From: Methanoregula sp. UBA471
GTDB lineage: Archaea; Halobacteriota; Methanomicrobia; Methanomicrobiales; Methanospirillaceae
DNA length: 8,320 nt
Direction of reading: 5' to 3'
Assembly: GCA_002495065.1 (NCBI GenBank)
Contig: DADT01000007.1
Coordinates: 1 to 8,320 of the forward strand
Position numbers and translations under genes: made by a program
Shown here: in pieces, positions 1 through 6,143 of the stretch
Layout of the letters: every line of letters begins with the position of its first letter
How positions within the stretch are numbered: the stretch's first letter is position 1
Notes under the pieces: model-generated
What the model saw: the letters and a program-made list of their open reading frames with translations, nothing else
Database searches by the model: none
Told to the model about the DNA's origin: nothing

Positions 1-1137
1 ATCAGTGACCGGGGCTGTCCCGTCCGTGCAGCCAGTTGTCGAATCACCGTTTAGTGGGTCGCAGATTGACTCACCATCACACCACTGACCGTTACCACCA
101 CAGAATCCGTCGTTCGGGGTGTGAGTGATCGTGTTACTCGCTTCGTCACAGGCGTCATCCGTGCAGGGCATACCGTCATCCACATCAGGAGCTGTCCCTG
201 CCGTACAGCCAGTTGTCGGATCACCGTTTAGTGGGTCGCAAGTCGGCGCTCCATCACAGAAGTCCCCGTTGTCGGGACAGAATGCGTTGTTTGGTGTATG
301 CAGAATTGTGTCACTCGCTTCATTACAGGAATCATCAGTACATACTACCTCGTCATCCACAACAGGGGCAGTTCCGGAAACACATCCACTCCCTATCTGG
401 CACACCTCATTACCGTCGCAAAACAGCTGGTTGCTACAGGCGGAATTGTCTGGTGTAATTTTGCAATGCCCTGTACTGTCACACTCGTTGAGGGTGCATG
501 CAATCGTGTCGGCACAATCGGATGGATCGTCACACTCACTATAAATAATGCAATCAGAAGCGACGGATAATAGTGACTCCGAGGTATATGTACAGGCATC
601 TAGTAAATTTGCACTGGTTATATCAACGCCAACAAAGTCATCGAGGTCGATATTACATTCGGCCGTCATATCTTGTGGAGAACCATCTCCGCCAAACGGA
701 TCGTCATTGCTCCTGAATACATTACAATCGGTATTGACTGCAGTGATTTGAGAATAGCCAGCGCAGTTCTGGGGCTTGCTGTTATCGCAAGTGAAGAGTC
801 GGGTGTTCCACGTTATTTGGTTATTATTCTTACTATCAATCCACCACGTGACGCAGATTGCAAGGTCCACGTTTATGTCACCGTTTGTGTCATAAAGAGA
901 ACACGCATCAGCAGTATTGGTAATAGAAATTTCGTCCCAGTTCCACTTGGTATACAAGTCGTAAGTCAAGTCACCAGGCTCTCTACAAAACCTTGTTAGA
1001 TCCTTTTGACCATCCCCGGGTACGTCATCGACCAATCCGAGATCATTTTGGCACTGATCGAAAACTACTCCCATCGCCGGTCCCGCCATAAGCACAAGGC
1101 CCAGGACCAAAGCACATAGTAATAGTAATTTCTTCAT
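1..1137 (-). CDS. Secreted cysteine-rich repeat surface protein (C-terminus beyond the left edge)
   Basis: The frame is open from ATG at 1135-1137 to the window edge, giving 379 residues with no stop, so the gene is cut by the window. The start is fixed by GAGGTGA at 1146-1152, eight bases upstream. Residues 1-23 form a Sec signal peptide (MKKLLLL, hydrophobic core, likely cleavage after AMG). Residues 24-200 are an Asp/Asn-rich globular domain with about a dozen cysteines and Trp/Asp patches (KWNWDEI at 64-70, DTNGDIN at 83-89, DDPFGG at 145-150). From about residue 202 a cysteine-rich repeat follows: a divergent first unit, then two units in a 59-residue period (CTDD at 266 and 325, HTPN near 280 and 339, CDPLNGD at 300 and 359). 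Similar N-terminal domains followed by CTDD-type Cys repeats occur, from memory, in large secreted proteins of environmental bacteria and archaea; function unknown, probably cell-surface. The cysteines probably form disulfides. Codon use is richer in A/T-ending codons than in the genes at 3631-5567, so acquisition by transfer is possible. Confidence 0.85.
   Translation of the reverse strand, partial: MKKLLLLCALVLGLVLMAGPAMGVVFDQCQNDLGLVDDVPGDGQKDLTRFCREPGDLTYDLYTKWNWDEISITNTADACSLYDTNGDINVDLAICVTWWIDSKNNNQITWNTRLFTCDNSKPQNCAGYSQITAVNTDCNVFRSNDDPFGGDGSPQDMTAECNIDLDDFVGVDITSANLLDACTYTSESLLSVASDCIIYSECDDPSDCADTIACTLNECDSTGHCKITPDNSACSNQLFCDGNEVCQIGSGCVSGTAPVVDDEVVCTDDSCNEASDTILHTPNNAFCPDNGDFCDGAPTCDPLNGDPTTGCTAGTAPDVDDGMPCTDDACDEASNTITHTPNDGFCGGNGQWCDGESICDPLNGDSTTGCTDGTAPVTD
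17..240 (-). repeat. 177-base in-frame tandem repeat inside the cysteine-rich protein gene
   Basis: The stretch at 29-63 recurs at 206-240, an offset of 177 bases (59 codons), with 34 of 35 bases the same; the flanking bases are also similar but less so. A third, clearly diverged copy lies about 180 bases further on (around 380-420). The near-identical piece encodes CDPLNGD-x-TTGC. DNA-level identity this high in only part of the unit points to recent duplication or gene conversion. More units probably continue to the left of the window. Confidence 0.8.
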
Positions 1138-1145
1138 TTCGCTAT

Positions 1146-1152
1146 TCACCTC
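1146..1152 (-). promoter_or_regulatory. Strong ribosome binding site GAGGTGA
   Basis: On the minus strand GAGGTGA stands eight bases before the ATG of the cysteine-rich protein gene. It is complementary to the 3' end of archaeal 16S rRNA and decides the start. The same heptamer precedes the small membrane protein gene at 3292. Confidence 0.75.
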
Positions 1153-1163
1153 AAAATATCAAA

Positions 1164-1188
1164 ATCCGGATTTCCGGATCCTTCGGAA
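1164..1188 (-). promoter_or_regulatory. Two overlapping, mutually exclusive hairpins in the leader of the cysteine-rich protein gene
   Basis: ATCCGG (1164-1169) and CCGGAT (1174-1179) can pair with a four-base loop. TTCCG (1172-1176) and CGGAA (1184-1188) can pair with a seven-base loop. Both use 1174-1176, so only one can form at a time. They lie just upstream of the ribosome binding site. The role is unknown; it could be an operator, an mRNA stability element or a simple switch. Chance is not excluded for such short stems. Confidence 0.35.
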
Positions 1189-1453
1189 TGACAGGATGTT
1201 GCCATTCTCCATGGAGCGAGAATCAGCCCCAAAGTCATCGATCGATCAATCAAATTTTACCCATTCCTTCCGTCGTAGAAAATTGACATTGTGCCCGGTC
1301 CCCCCCCAATTTTGAGGGGACGGGAACAGCGGAATGTGGTTCCTGTTTTGTCTCCTCAATTTGAAGCTTGCACATTAATTCACTGAGATAGACCAGGCTA
1401 TGTCGGTTTTTCACTCCAGAGATTTCGACGGTGATCAAGCGTCAATTAGTGGC

Positions 1454-1462
1454 TTATAAAAA
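1454..1462 (+). promoter_or_regulatory. TATA-box-like element in the AT-rich gap
   Basis: TTATAAAAA preceded by GGC matches the archaeal TATA consensus well. Its centre is 27 bases before an ATG at 1485, the spacing expected for a leaderless transcript. The surroundings are AT-rich, which lowers the value of the match. Confidence 0.35.
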
Positions 1463-1484
1463 GAGATGCCATGCATGTGATTTA

Positions 1485-1544
1485 ATGAAGAAAAGACAAA
1501 AATCAATAGAGAAATTGTATATTCATAAACGAAAACTTTATTAA
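1485..1544 (+). CDS. Possible 19-residue basic mini-ORF
   Basis: ATG at 1485 opens a 19-codon frame ending in TAA at 1542-1544. The peptide begins MKKRQKSIEK and is rich in Lys and Arg. There is no ribosome binding site, but the TATA element 27 bases upstream would place the transcription start near the ATG, as in leaderless archaeal genes. I do not recognise the peptide. In AT-rich DNA such a frame easily arises by chance; the same promoter could equally serve a noncoding RNA. Confidence 0.12.
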   Translation: MKKRQKSIEKLYIHKRKLY

Positions 1545-1668
1545 ATACATAGTTTTTTAGATTCTATTTATATTTTTTGTTTTTACTATTAATTCAAAAA
1601 AATTAGGATTTTACATTAAATTGCTTTAATACATCCTGAAATTGAATTTGAGGCAAAAATAAAGTTTT
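1532..1668. repeat. 11-base inverted repeat within the AT-rich gap
   Basis: AAAACTTTATT at 1532-1542 is the exact reverse complement of AATAAAGTTTT at 1658-1668; 115 bases lie between. The arms do not extend further. They could be the ends of a small degenerate element, but no target duplication was seen and low-complexity sequence can produce this by chance. Confidence 0.3.
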
Positions 1669-2095
1669 TTATTAAAAGTTATATATAATTTAATGCTTAA
1701 CATTGTTGCCTTGCACAAGAAATACTCTGATTCAAAGCGGAAACAGCATTCAGAGGCTGAATTATTGGACGCTTTACTTTATTTCAGATATTTATGAAGA
1801 ATATTTGAAATTTATATAAAAATGAATCGTTAAATATATATATTGGATAGCAGGTAGTCAGATTCCGGTAAAACTTGACAATTATCACTTTACTGGAAGC
1901 TCTTCCGGATTCCAGCGCTGGGAAGGCATTGACTATGAGATTGCGGATTGGGGCTGGGAACTTTTCTTGAACCCTATATGAGATAAAACATAGTATCATG
2001 AGATAGATTGAGAAGGTATATTTTCACAGAATTTGGTATTTTTTCCGATCTTGATTATTCACCCGAAAGGACATCGTTAATCTTTCAGTTCAGTG

Positions 2096-2115
2096 CTCGT
2101 CTCTCAGACAACGAG
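2096..2115 (-). terminator. Hairpin directly after the lipoprotein stop codon
   Basis: On the minus strand the TAA is followed at once by CTCGT, ten bases, then ACGAG, giving a five-base stem; a short inner stem (CT/AG around GAG) is possible. No clear U-run follows, so it may be a 3'-end stabilising or processing hairpin rather than a true terminator. Confidence 0.3.
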
Positions 2116-2532
2116 TTACTGTGATGAGATGTCTATAGTCCAGGGACCTGATGCTGTCACATCCAGATAATACGTACCAGTCTGCAGGGGATCAGATGCC
2201 ATGATACCATTATACCGACCTGGTTCGTCTGCTAGTATCTCAAGGATAGTGCCCTGGCTGTCCCGAAGCTCTACAGTAAATGGTTGTTCTCCCTGATAAT
2301 CCATGGTAAACACCCTGGTCCCGGACTCTGTTACTGTGAAGGATTGCCTGGCGTCACCAGTACCTTCCATATGGTCTGTGCCAGGATGGAGTGATTCAGT
2401 CAGAGACTGCGTGGAAGTAACGGAACCCTGAGGTGACCCGGTTGGTGAGGTCGAGCTCGTGCATCCCATTACCATAATGGCCATTAAAAGGATGCAACAA
2501 AAAGTGTAGTTCATAGTTTTTCTTTTTATCAC
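2116..2532 (-). CDS. Small lipoprotein with C-terminal beta-sandwich-like domain
   Basis: The 138-residue product starts with a lipoprotein signal: basic MIKRK, a hydrophobic core and the lipobox V21-M22-G23-C24, so the mature protein should be lipid-anchored outside the membrane. Residues 25-47 are a Ser/Thr/Pro/Gly linker. Residues 58-136 alternate hydrophobic and polar residues and end in GTYYLDV and GPWTIDI. This pattern (G-T-Y-x-L-D-V, then G-P-W-T-I) is common in small extracellular domains of methanogen and bacterial proteins, distantly like PPC-type domains; it suggests a surface or binding role, with no enzyme motif. The GTG start was chosen because it gives the positive N-terminus a signal peptide needs; the ATG six codons later (2512-2514) is the alternative, with GGTGA about 14 bases before it and a TATA-like GTATATTA further upstream. 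It stands alone, 167 bases or more from the rubredoxin gene on the same strand. Exact function unknown. Confidence 0.75.
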   Translation of the reverse strand: MIKRKTMNYTFCCILLMAIMVMGCTSSTSPTGSPQGSVTSTQSLTESLHPGTDHMEGTGDARQSFTVTESGTRVFTMDYQGEQPFTVELRDSQGTILEILADEPGRYNGIMASDPLQTGTYYLDVTASGPWTIDISSQ

Positions 2533-2656
2533 CGGTTCGGTAATATACCTATCCTTGCCTTAAAATGGATATCAGACAAGATGTTAATCGGAGCAAAGAT
2601 CCCCCACAGATGGGTATCGAGTGGACGTTTTCAAGAGTTGCCAGGTTAAGTATACG

Positions 2657-2672
2657 CCTGGCTGACACCAGG
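2657..2672 (-). terminator. Small hairpin downstream of the rubredoxin gene
   Basis: CCTGG (2657-2661) and CCAGG (2668-2672) flank six bases, about 28 bases past the rubredoxin stop on the minus strand. A further CCAGG at 2641-2645 could compete for the same arm. There is no U-tract, so the terminator call is weak. Confidence 0.2.
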
Positions 2673-2699
2673 ATGGCCGTCCATGCGTGCAGTGGCTTT

Positions 2700-2876
2700 T
2701 CATAGTTCCACAAGAGCAAACTCGTTCTTTCCTGAACTGCATTCCGGGCATAACCAGTCGTCGGGCAGGCTGAAGAAGGTCACGCCAGGTGGGATCGCGC
2801 CCGCCGGATCTCCTTCTTCCGGGTTATAGACATAGCCGCACACGAGACACTCGAAGCAGTCAGTCTCCGCATCCAT
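2700..2876 (-). CDS. Rubredoxin
   Basis: This is a small cytoplasmic iron protein that carries single electrons through an Fe(Cys)4 centre; in anaerobes rubredoxins typically feed oxygen- or peroxide-reducing enzymes. With the ATG at 2874-2876 it has 58 residues. The two cysteine pairs are C10-L-V-C13-G-Y and L-C43-P-E-C46. Between them lie the hallmark stretches VYNPEEGDP, PPGVTFFSLP and DDWLCP, all typical of the family. One extra cysteine (C7) precedes the first pair. This start gives the length closest to classical 52-54 residue rubredoxins; ATGs at 2892-2894 and 2889-2891 would add five or six residues (MMLDLI) and have only a weak GGA as ribosome site. The GKNEF ending replaces the usual GKxxF with little change. 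No partner enzyme is next to it. The inverted repeat at 2895-2921 suggests control by a repressor. Confidence 0.93.
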   Translation of the reverse strand: MDAETDCFECLVCGYVYNPEEGDPAGAIPPGVTFFSLPDDWLCPECSSGKNEFALVEL

Positions 2877-2894
2877 AATGAGATCTAACATCAT

Positions 2895-2921
2895 GTATTC
2901 CAATAAAAATTTTTGGAATAC
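2895..2921 (-). promoter_or_regulatory. Perfect 8-11-8 inverted repeat at the rubredoxin promoter/start
   Basis: GTATTCCA (2895-2902) and TGGAATAC (2914-2921) are exact reverse complements around an 11-base A/T-only spacer. The repeat ends one base before an ATG of the rubredoxin frame. The spacer can serve as a TATA-like element on the minus strand; transcription would then begin near 2883, just before the ATG at 2876. An operator overlapping the TATA box is a usual repressor arrangement in archaea. The binding protein is unknown. Confidence 0.6.
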
Positions 2922-3291
2922 TGCATGCGGATTGCTTTTTGTTTAGCGGTATGAAAACCGGATCTGACTTTTCAGAGTGATCAAAAGCGGGGGGAAAAGA
3001 TTTGAAGATTACCGGTTCCACTCGCCCGAATTGTAATCCTATGACCCGGATTTGATATCCAAAGATTTTAAAAGAAAGAGAACCGTCCATTTTGTTTATT
3101 TTTTTTCCTTCGGACGTTACCAATCCGACAATGTGTAAATCAGTCACTAATATAGGATCTTGGCTAAGGAACAGCAATTGAACCATGATGCCATGCACGA
3201 ATGCCTTGCCAGATTTTATTATTTCACGAAGCGGGGTATTGATCAACCTCATCATCGCATCATGCAGCAAGGATGAGGTGAGAGAACATCT
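2922..3291. other. Divergent intergenic region between rubredoxin and a small membrane protein gene
   Basis: About 370 bases separate the rubredoxin operator from the plus-strand gene at 3292. A minus-strand frame of up to 136 codons (2860-3270, TTG start) crosses it and overlaps the rubredoxin start and operator. Its product resembles nothing I know, and its codon choice is not clearly coding, so I do not call it. The region should contain the promoters of both flanking genes; a T/A-rich TTTTATTATT near 3214-3223 could be the TATA element of the plus-strand gene. Confidence 0.4.
3275..3281 (+). promoter_or_regulatory. Ribosome binding site GAGGTGA that fixes a GTG start
   Basis: GAGGTGA lies ten bases before GTG 3292, the same heptamer as before the cysteine-rich protein gene. 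It supports translation from the GTG rather than from ATG 3343, which has no comparable site. Confidence 0.6.
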
Positions 3292-3480
3292 GTGTTGATT
3301 GAAGGAAAGAAAGGTCAGAACAACAAATCCGGGTCAACTCCAATGTCAGAAAATCCACGTCCAATACCTGAAATTTCAGAAGGTTCACCTGTCATCGTAC
3401 GTCTCAGTATCATCGTTGGGTTTCTCCTCGTGCTGCTCTTCATCGTAGCATCCATAAAAACCCTGAAATATCTTTTTTAA
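3292..3480 (+). CDS. Small single-span membrane protein, function unknown
   Basis: The 62-residue product has a polar, Lys/Ser/Pro-rich N-terminal half (residues 1-33) and one strong hydrophobic segment at about 34-55 (VIVRLSIIVGFLLVLLFIVA), followed by a short basic tail KTLKYLF. The GTG start is supported by a well-placed ribosome binding site. Topology cannot be fixed with certainty. It is not a signal peptide with a cleavage site, since almost nothing follows the helix. No family recognised. It is 150 bases upstream of the HPr-kinase-like gene on the same strand and could share a transcript with it. An ATG start at 3343 would give 45 residues. Confidence 0.6.
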   Translation: MLIEGKKGQNNKSGSTPMSENPRPIPEISEGSPVIVRLSIIVGFLLVLLFIVASIKTLKYLF

Positions 3481-3630
3481 ATCCATAGTGCAATTGAAAA
3501 AACTGGCAGAAATGTAAATTCTCATGGGAAAAACACCACCACTACGTGCGGCGCCATCTGGAAAAACTGCCGATACTATGAGATACTAAAAGGAAGAGAA
3601 TATCTTTCCCTGATAGTCTGTGCGATACCC

Positions 3631-4599
3631 ATGACCTACACAATATCCCTTATTCCTGTTGAAGAGACCGGGCGCCTCTCGCAGCAGTATCTCAGGAACG
3701 TCCGGTACGAGATCAAATCCGAGATCTACGGCTGCTGCATCAAGCTCCTCTGCGATGATCATGCCCTCAAGGATACCTGGGAAGACAACTTTTACTCGAT
3801 GTCGCAGAATGTCCGCTCGCATGGCAGGCTCTTTGTCTGCAAGGATACGGCATACCCGCCCGACACCGTGCTGTACGATCCTCATGCAAAAACAGCGTTT
3901 TTAATTAATATCCGGTACTACGGCTGGATAAAATCCATCGCGCTGAGTGTTGCGGGTGATATCCTCGAAGATGAACACGGGATCTGGTCGGTGCATGGTG
4001 CCTGCGTGGATGTGGAGGGAAAAGGGATCTGCATTGTCGGCGCACCGGGATCCGGCAAGACCACCCAGACCTACGGGCTCCTGACCAATCCCCGCACCCG
4101 GGTGATATCGGACGACTGGTTCTTTTCACGGGTATACGGTGAGGACATCCTTGCCTACGGCTCTGAGAAGAATTTTTACATCCAGGATGATCTCGCTACT
4201 ATCTGGAAAGAGTTCAGTGACCTGGTACCGGACCATAAGTATGATCCCGACGGGAGGGCCGTTGCCGATGTACGGTGGGTAATTGGAAAGGGAAGGATGC
4301 TCCCCCTGACCACCGTAAAGACGGTCATAATACTGAAACGGGATCCGGCTGATCCGGATGTTGCCCGCTCTGTTGATCCGGAGACCGGCCTGAAACTGTT
4401 TGCGGATAAAAAATATTTCAATCCACACCTCCTCGTCAATACCCCACATAAAACCGATCTGAGGAACCGTTTCATCGCAGATCTTCTCGCCCGGACACAA
4501 TGTTATCTTGTCAACACCACAGGATCACCTGCAGAAACCCAGAAACTGATACGTTCGCTCGCCATGGTACAACAGGCAAAGCAGGATACCGCTTTTTGA
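3631..4599 (+). CDS. HPr kinase-like P-loop ATP-binding protein
   Basis: The 322-residue soluble protein carries a Walker A loop G137-A-P-G-S-G-K143-T-T145, preceded by VHGACVDVEGKG (121-132) and followed by ISDDW (159-163). In the HPr kinase/phosphorylase family the core reads H-G then G-x-G-x-x-I-x-G-x-x-G-x-G-K, then an A/S-D-D that helps bind metal; the order and spacing here match. The HprK signature of the C-terminal hexamer region is not seen, and residues 1-115 do not resemble the HprK N-domain. Family members outside the sugar phosphotransferase system phosphorylate other substrates, for example lasso peptides, so a kinase or nucleotide-binding role is likely but the substrate is unknown. 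No HPr, PtsI, PqqD or peptide-maturation gene is next to it. ATG 3631 is the only usable start near the open frame's beginning and lacks a ribosome site; AATATCTT about 29 bases upstream may be a weak TATA box for a leaderless message. Confidence 0.8.
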   Translation: MTYTISLIPVEETGRLSQQYLRNVRYEIKSEIYGCCIKLLCDDHALKDTWEDNFYSMSQNVRSHGRLFVCKDTAYPPDTVLYDPHAKTAFLINIRYYGWIKSIALSVAGDILEDEHGIWSVHGACVDVEGKGICIVGAPGSGKTTQTYGLLTNPRTRVISDDWFFSRVYGEDILAYGSEKNFYIQDDLATIWKEFSDLVPDHKYDPDGRAVADVRWVIGKGRMLPLTTVKTVIILKRDPADPDVARSVDPETGLKLFADKKYFNPHLLVNTPHKTDLRNRFIADLLARTQCYLVNTTGSPAETQKLIRSLAMVQQAKQDTAF

Positions 4600-4667
4600 G
4601 AAATATACGAAATTCGATTATTATTTTTGCGGGTGTCGACAAAATGGGCGAATTCTCATAAAGATAA

Positions 4668-4676
4668 TTATAAATA
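4668..4676 (+). promoter_or_regulatory. TATA box for a leaderless or near-leaderless bPH2 gene
   Basis: TTATAAATA, preceded by purine-rich AAAGATAA (BRE-like), is centred 29 bases before ATG 4701. Archaeal transcription starts about 22-27 bases downstream of the TATA centre, so the mRNA should begin at or within a few bases of the ATG. The lack of any ribosome binding site before 4701 fits this. It also separates the gene from the HPr-kinase-like gene upstream. Confidence 0.6.
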
Positions 4677-4700
4677 AATGTTTATTCAAATACCCGCTAT

Positions 4701-5567
4701 ATGGTACGGACAGAACGCGAGATGGTTGGGGTATACGGCCCGGTCATGTTCACGAGCCAGCCGGCGGTGCGGGGTTTTATCTATAAGTATCTCCTGGGAC
4801 TCACCCCCATCTTTCTTACCGGACTCTCGCTCCTCGCCCTGCCAGTACTGCATGATATAGTAAGAAGTTTTCCTCCTTCCCTGGTGAATTCCCTCCATAC
4901 GGTTGTGCCAAACCTGCCTGATTTAATCGAGATATGCGTGCTGATCCTTGCCCCGGTTGCCATTTTTCTTTTCTTCATCTGGCTGGGGGATATACTCCGG
5001 CGTCCTGAAATCTGGGTCGGATCCGGCCTGACACTGCTCCTGAGCATTGCAGGGGCGATGGTTATGGTTCATGGGACAGGCCAGCCGATACTTTCCTCCC
5101 GGTATCTTCTCATACTCCTCCAGTGGGTGTCATATCTCGTCCAGCCGTTCAGTATTATCGTTGCCGGTATTGTTATCGCAGGGACTGAAGCCTTCCGCCG
5201 CTCCCTGTGCTACACCCTGACGAGGGACGTCATAATCATCACGGGAGGTATCTGGAGCCAGATCGAAAATGTAATCCCGCTTCACCAGATCGAGAGGATC
5301 GGTCTCGTGCAGGGCCAGCTGGGCCACCTCCTGAATTTCGGCACGGTTGTTCCTGCGGGAAAAGTGTTCGGGCTCTCCGAGACAGATATGACCGGACACC
5401 ATGAGCAGGGCGATATGCTCCATCCGGATACGGATCAGGTGACCACTGTGCGCTGGCAGAAAGGATCCCATGACCCGCTTCTCTGCCTGTACGGGGTGTC
5501 GGATCCTCATGATGTGAAGGCACGTATTGAAAGAACAATGCAGAAAACCCCGGTAAAAGACGAGTGA
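4701..5567 (+). CDS. Membrane protein with bacterial PH domain (DUF304/bPH2)
   Basis: The 288-residue product has four predicted membrane helices (about 29-50, 75-97, 104-123 and 135-160) followed by a cytoplasmic-type domain from about 166. That domain shows the bPH2/YdbS pattern: YTLTRDVIIITGG, then IPLHQIERIGL, then LGHLLNFGTVVPAG, and the typical closing LYGVSDPHDVKARIE (264-278). A polar stretch at about 225-255 (His/Asp-rich) is an insertion relative to compact members. The family is membrane-anchored and its role is poorly known; it has been linked to membrane stress and secretion in bacteria. The ATG at 4701 is supported by the TATA box 29 bases upstream; ATG 4722 is an internal alternative. 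It follows the HPr-kinase-like gene by 101 bases but seems to have its own promoter, so a functional link is only suggested. Confidence 0.75.
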   Translation: MVRTEREMVGVYGPVMFTSQPAVRGFIYKYLLGLTPIFLTGLSLLALPVLHDIVRSFPPSLVNSLHTVVPNLPDLIEICVLILAPVAIFLFFIWLGDILRRPEIWVGSGLTLLLSIAGAMVMVHGTGQPILSSRYLLILLQWVSYLVQPFSIIVAGIVIAGTEAFRRSLCYTLTRDVIIITGGIWSQIENVIPLHQIERIGLVQGQLGHLLNFGTVVPAGKVFGLSETDMTGHHEQGDMLHPDTDQVTTVRWQKGSHDPLLCLYGVSDPHDVKARIERTMQKTPVKDE

Positions 5568-5585
5568 GGGTTTCATCAAAAACCC
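5568..5585 (+). terminator. Hairpin immediately after the bPH2 gene stop
   Basis: GGGTTT (5568-5573), six bases, AAACCC (5580-5585) form a six-base stem starting at the base after the TGA. No U-run follows directly; the nearest is ATTTTTG about 40 bases on. It may mark the 3' end of the message. Confidence 0.3.
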
Positions 5586-6143
5586 GAGGAACGATCGACA
5601 GGTAAGTAACAATCCAAAAGAAACCGTGAATACATTTTTGAAAAAAAATTACTCCGTAGAATTAATCGTTATCCCCTGATATTCCCGGTGAGGATGCAAC
5701 CACATCTTCCTGCCTGTATCCGTCGCGTCCCAAACCACATCCCCTCCCGCTTTCGGTCTTCGTAACATCGCTATATTCGACCTCATCCATTCCCGTCGGG
5801 CATCGTTGAATAATTCCGGCCCGGTTCCGCATTTTTCAGAATAATGACCTCTAAAGTTCGGGGGGCAGGGGAAATAAGGTACAACCGGCCTCGTTTCAGG
5901 TTCCGGGGTACCAGAATTTCCCTAGGGTTTTTTGACGGTGAAAAACGCCCCTCTTGACGATAACATCCGGCGTGGTCTTCAATGAGATCACTCTGTAAAA
6001 ACAAGATTTTATAGTGCAAAAAAATTAATTCCTGAAATAAAAATAAATAGTCATACTTTTGAGAATTTTCACAGTACGTCTGTTCCCTGCCTGAGAAAGT
6101 AAGAAGATATCATGATTTTTACCAGAGGTTTTATTCCGTGAAC
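5586..6143. other. Intergenic region between convergent genes
   Basis: About 560 bases lie between the 3' ends of the bPH2 gene and the DUF4239-like gene. The part 5690-5990 is pyrimidine-rich on the plus strand with no convincing gene; a minus-strand frame of 78 codons (5783-6019, TTG start) has no ribosome site and no recognisable product. Positions 6000-6060 are AT-rich and carry likely terminator tracts for the minus-strand gene. I saw no RNA gene or mobile element here. Confidence 0.5.
6018..6050 (-). terminator. Oligo-T tracts downstream of the DUF4239-like gene
   Basis: Read on the minus strand, about 95-125 bases past the stop, are TATTTATTTTTATTT and then TTAATTTTTTT (seven T at 6018-6024). 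Archaeal RNA polymerase often stops at such U-runs without a hairpin. Distance from the gene lowers certainty. Confidence 0.35.

Larger units (their letters stand above)
1138..2115. other. Long AT-rich intergenic region without a recognisable gene
   Basis: About 980 bases separate the start of the cysteine-rich protein gene from the end of the lipoprotein gene. The part from about 1440 to 1850 is strongly AT-rich with long A and T runs. Open frames are short and unlike known proteins: a minus-strand 62-codon frame (1250-1438), a plus-strand 34-codon frame from ATG 1693 to a stop ending at 1797, and a plus-strand open stretch 1826-1981 with less AT-rich composition. None has a convincing ribosome binding site. 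A short ATCG-type tetranucleotide run lies near 1238-1254. A good TATA element is present at 1454-1462. The region could hold a noncoding RNA, a gene remnant or the scar of a mobile element; none of these is proved. Confidence 0.5.

Noticed and set aside
125..544. Plus-strand open frame of 139 codons (and overlapping shorter ones)
   Set aside because: It is the antisense shadow of the cysteine-rich repeat gene; the minus strand has a start, a perfect ribosome site, a signal peptide and a protein-level repeat.
1250..1438. Minus-strand 62-codon frame
   Set aside because: No ribosome site, no recognisable protein pattern, and it crosses a homopolymer C run; treated as chance.
2860..3270. Minus-strand 136-codon frame
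   Set aside because: It needs a TTG start, overlaps the rubredoxin start and its inverted repeat in another frame, has no recognisable product and no clear coding bias. It remains the best candidate for a missed gene if homologues are found.
5784..5798. CCATTCCCGT resembling part of the dispersed repeat
   Set aside because: Only ten bases match copy 1 and the diagnostic second CCCGTT box is absent, so it is probably chance.
5783..6019. Minus-strand 78-codon frame
   Set aside because: TTG start without ribosome site, no family pattern, and it lies in the likely terminator region of the neighbouring gene.
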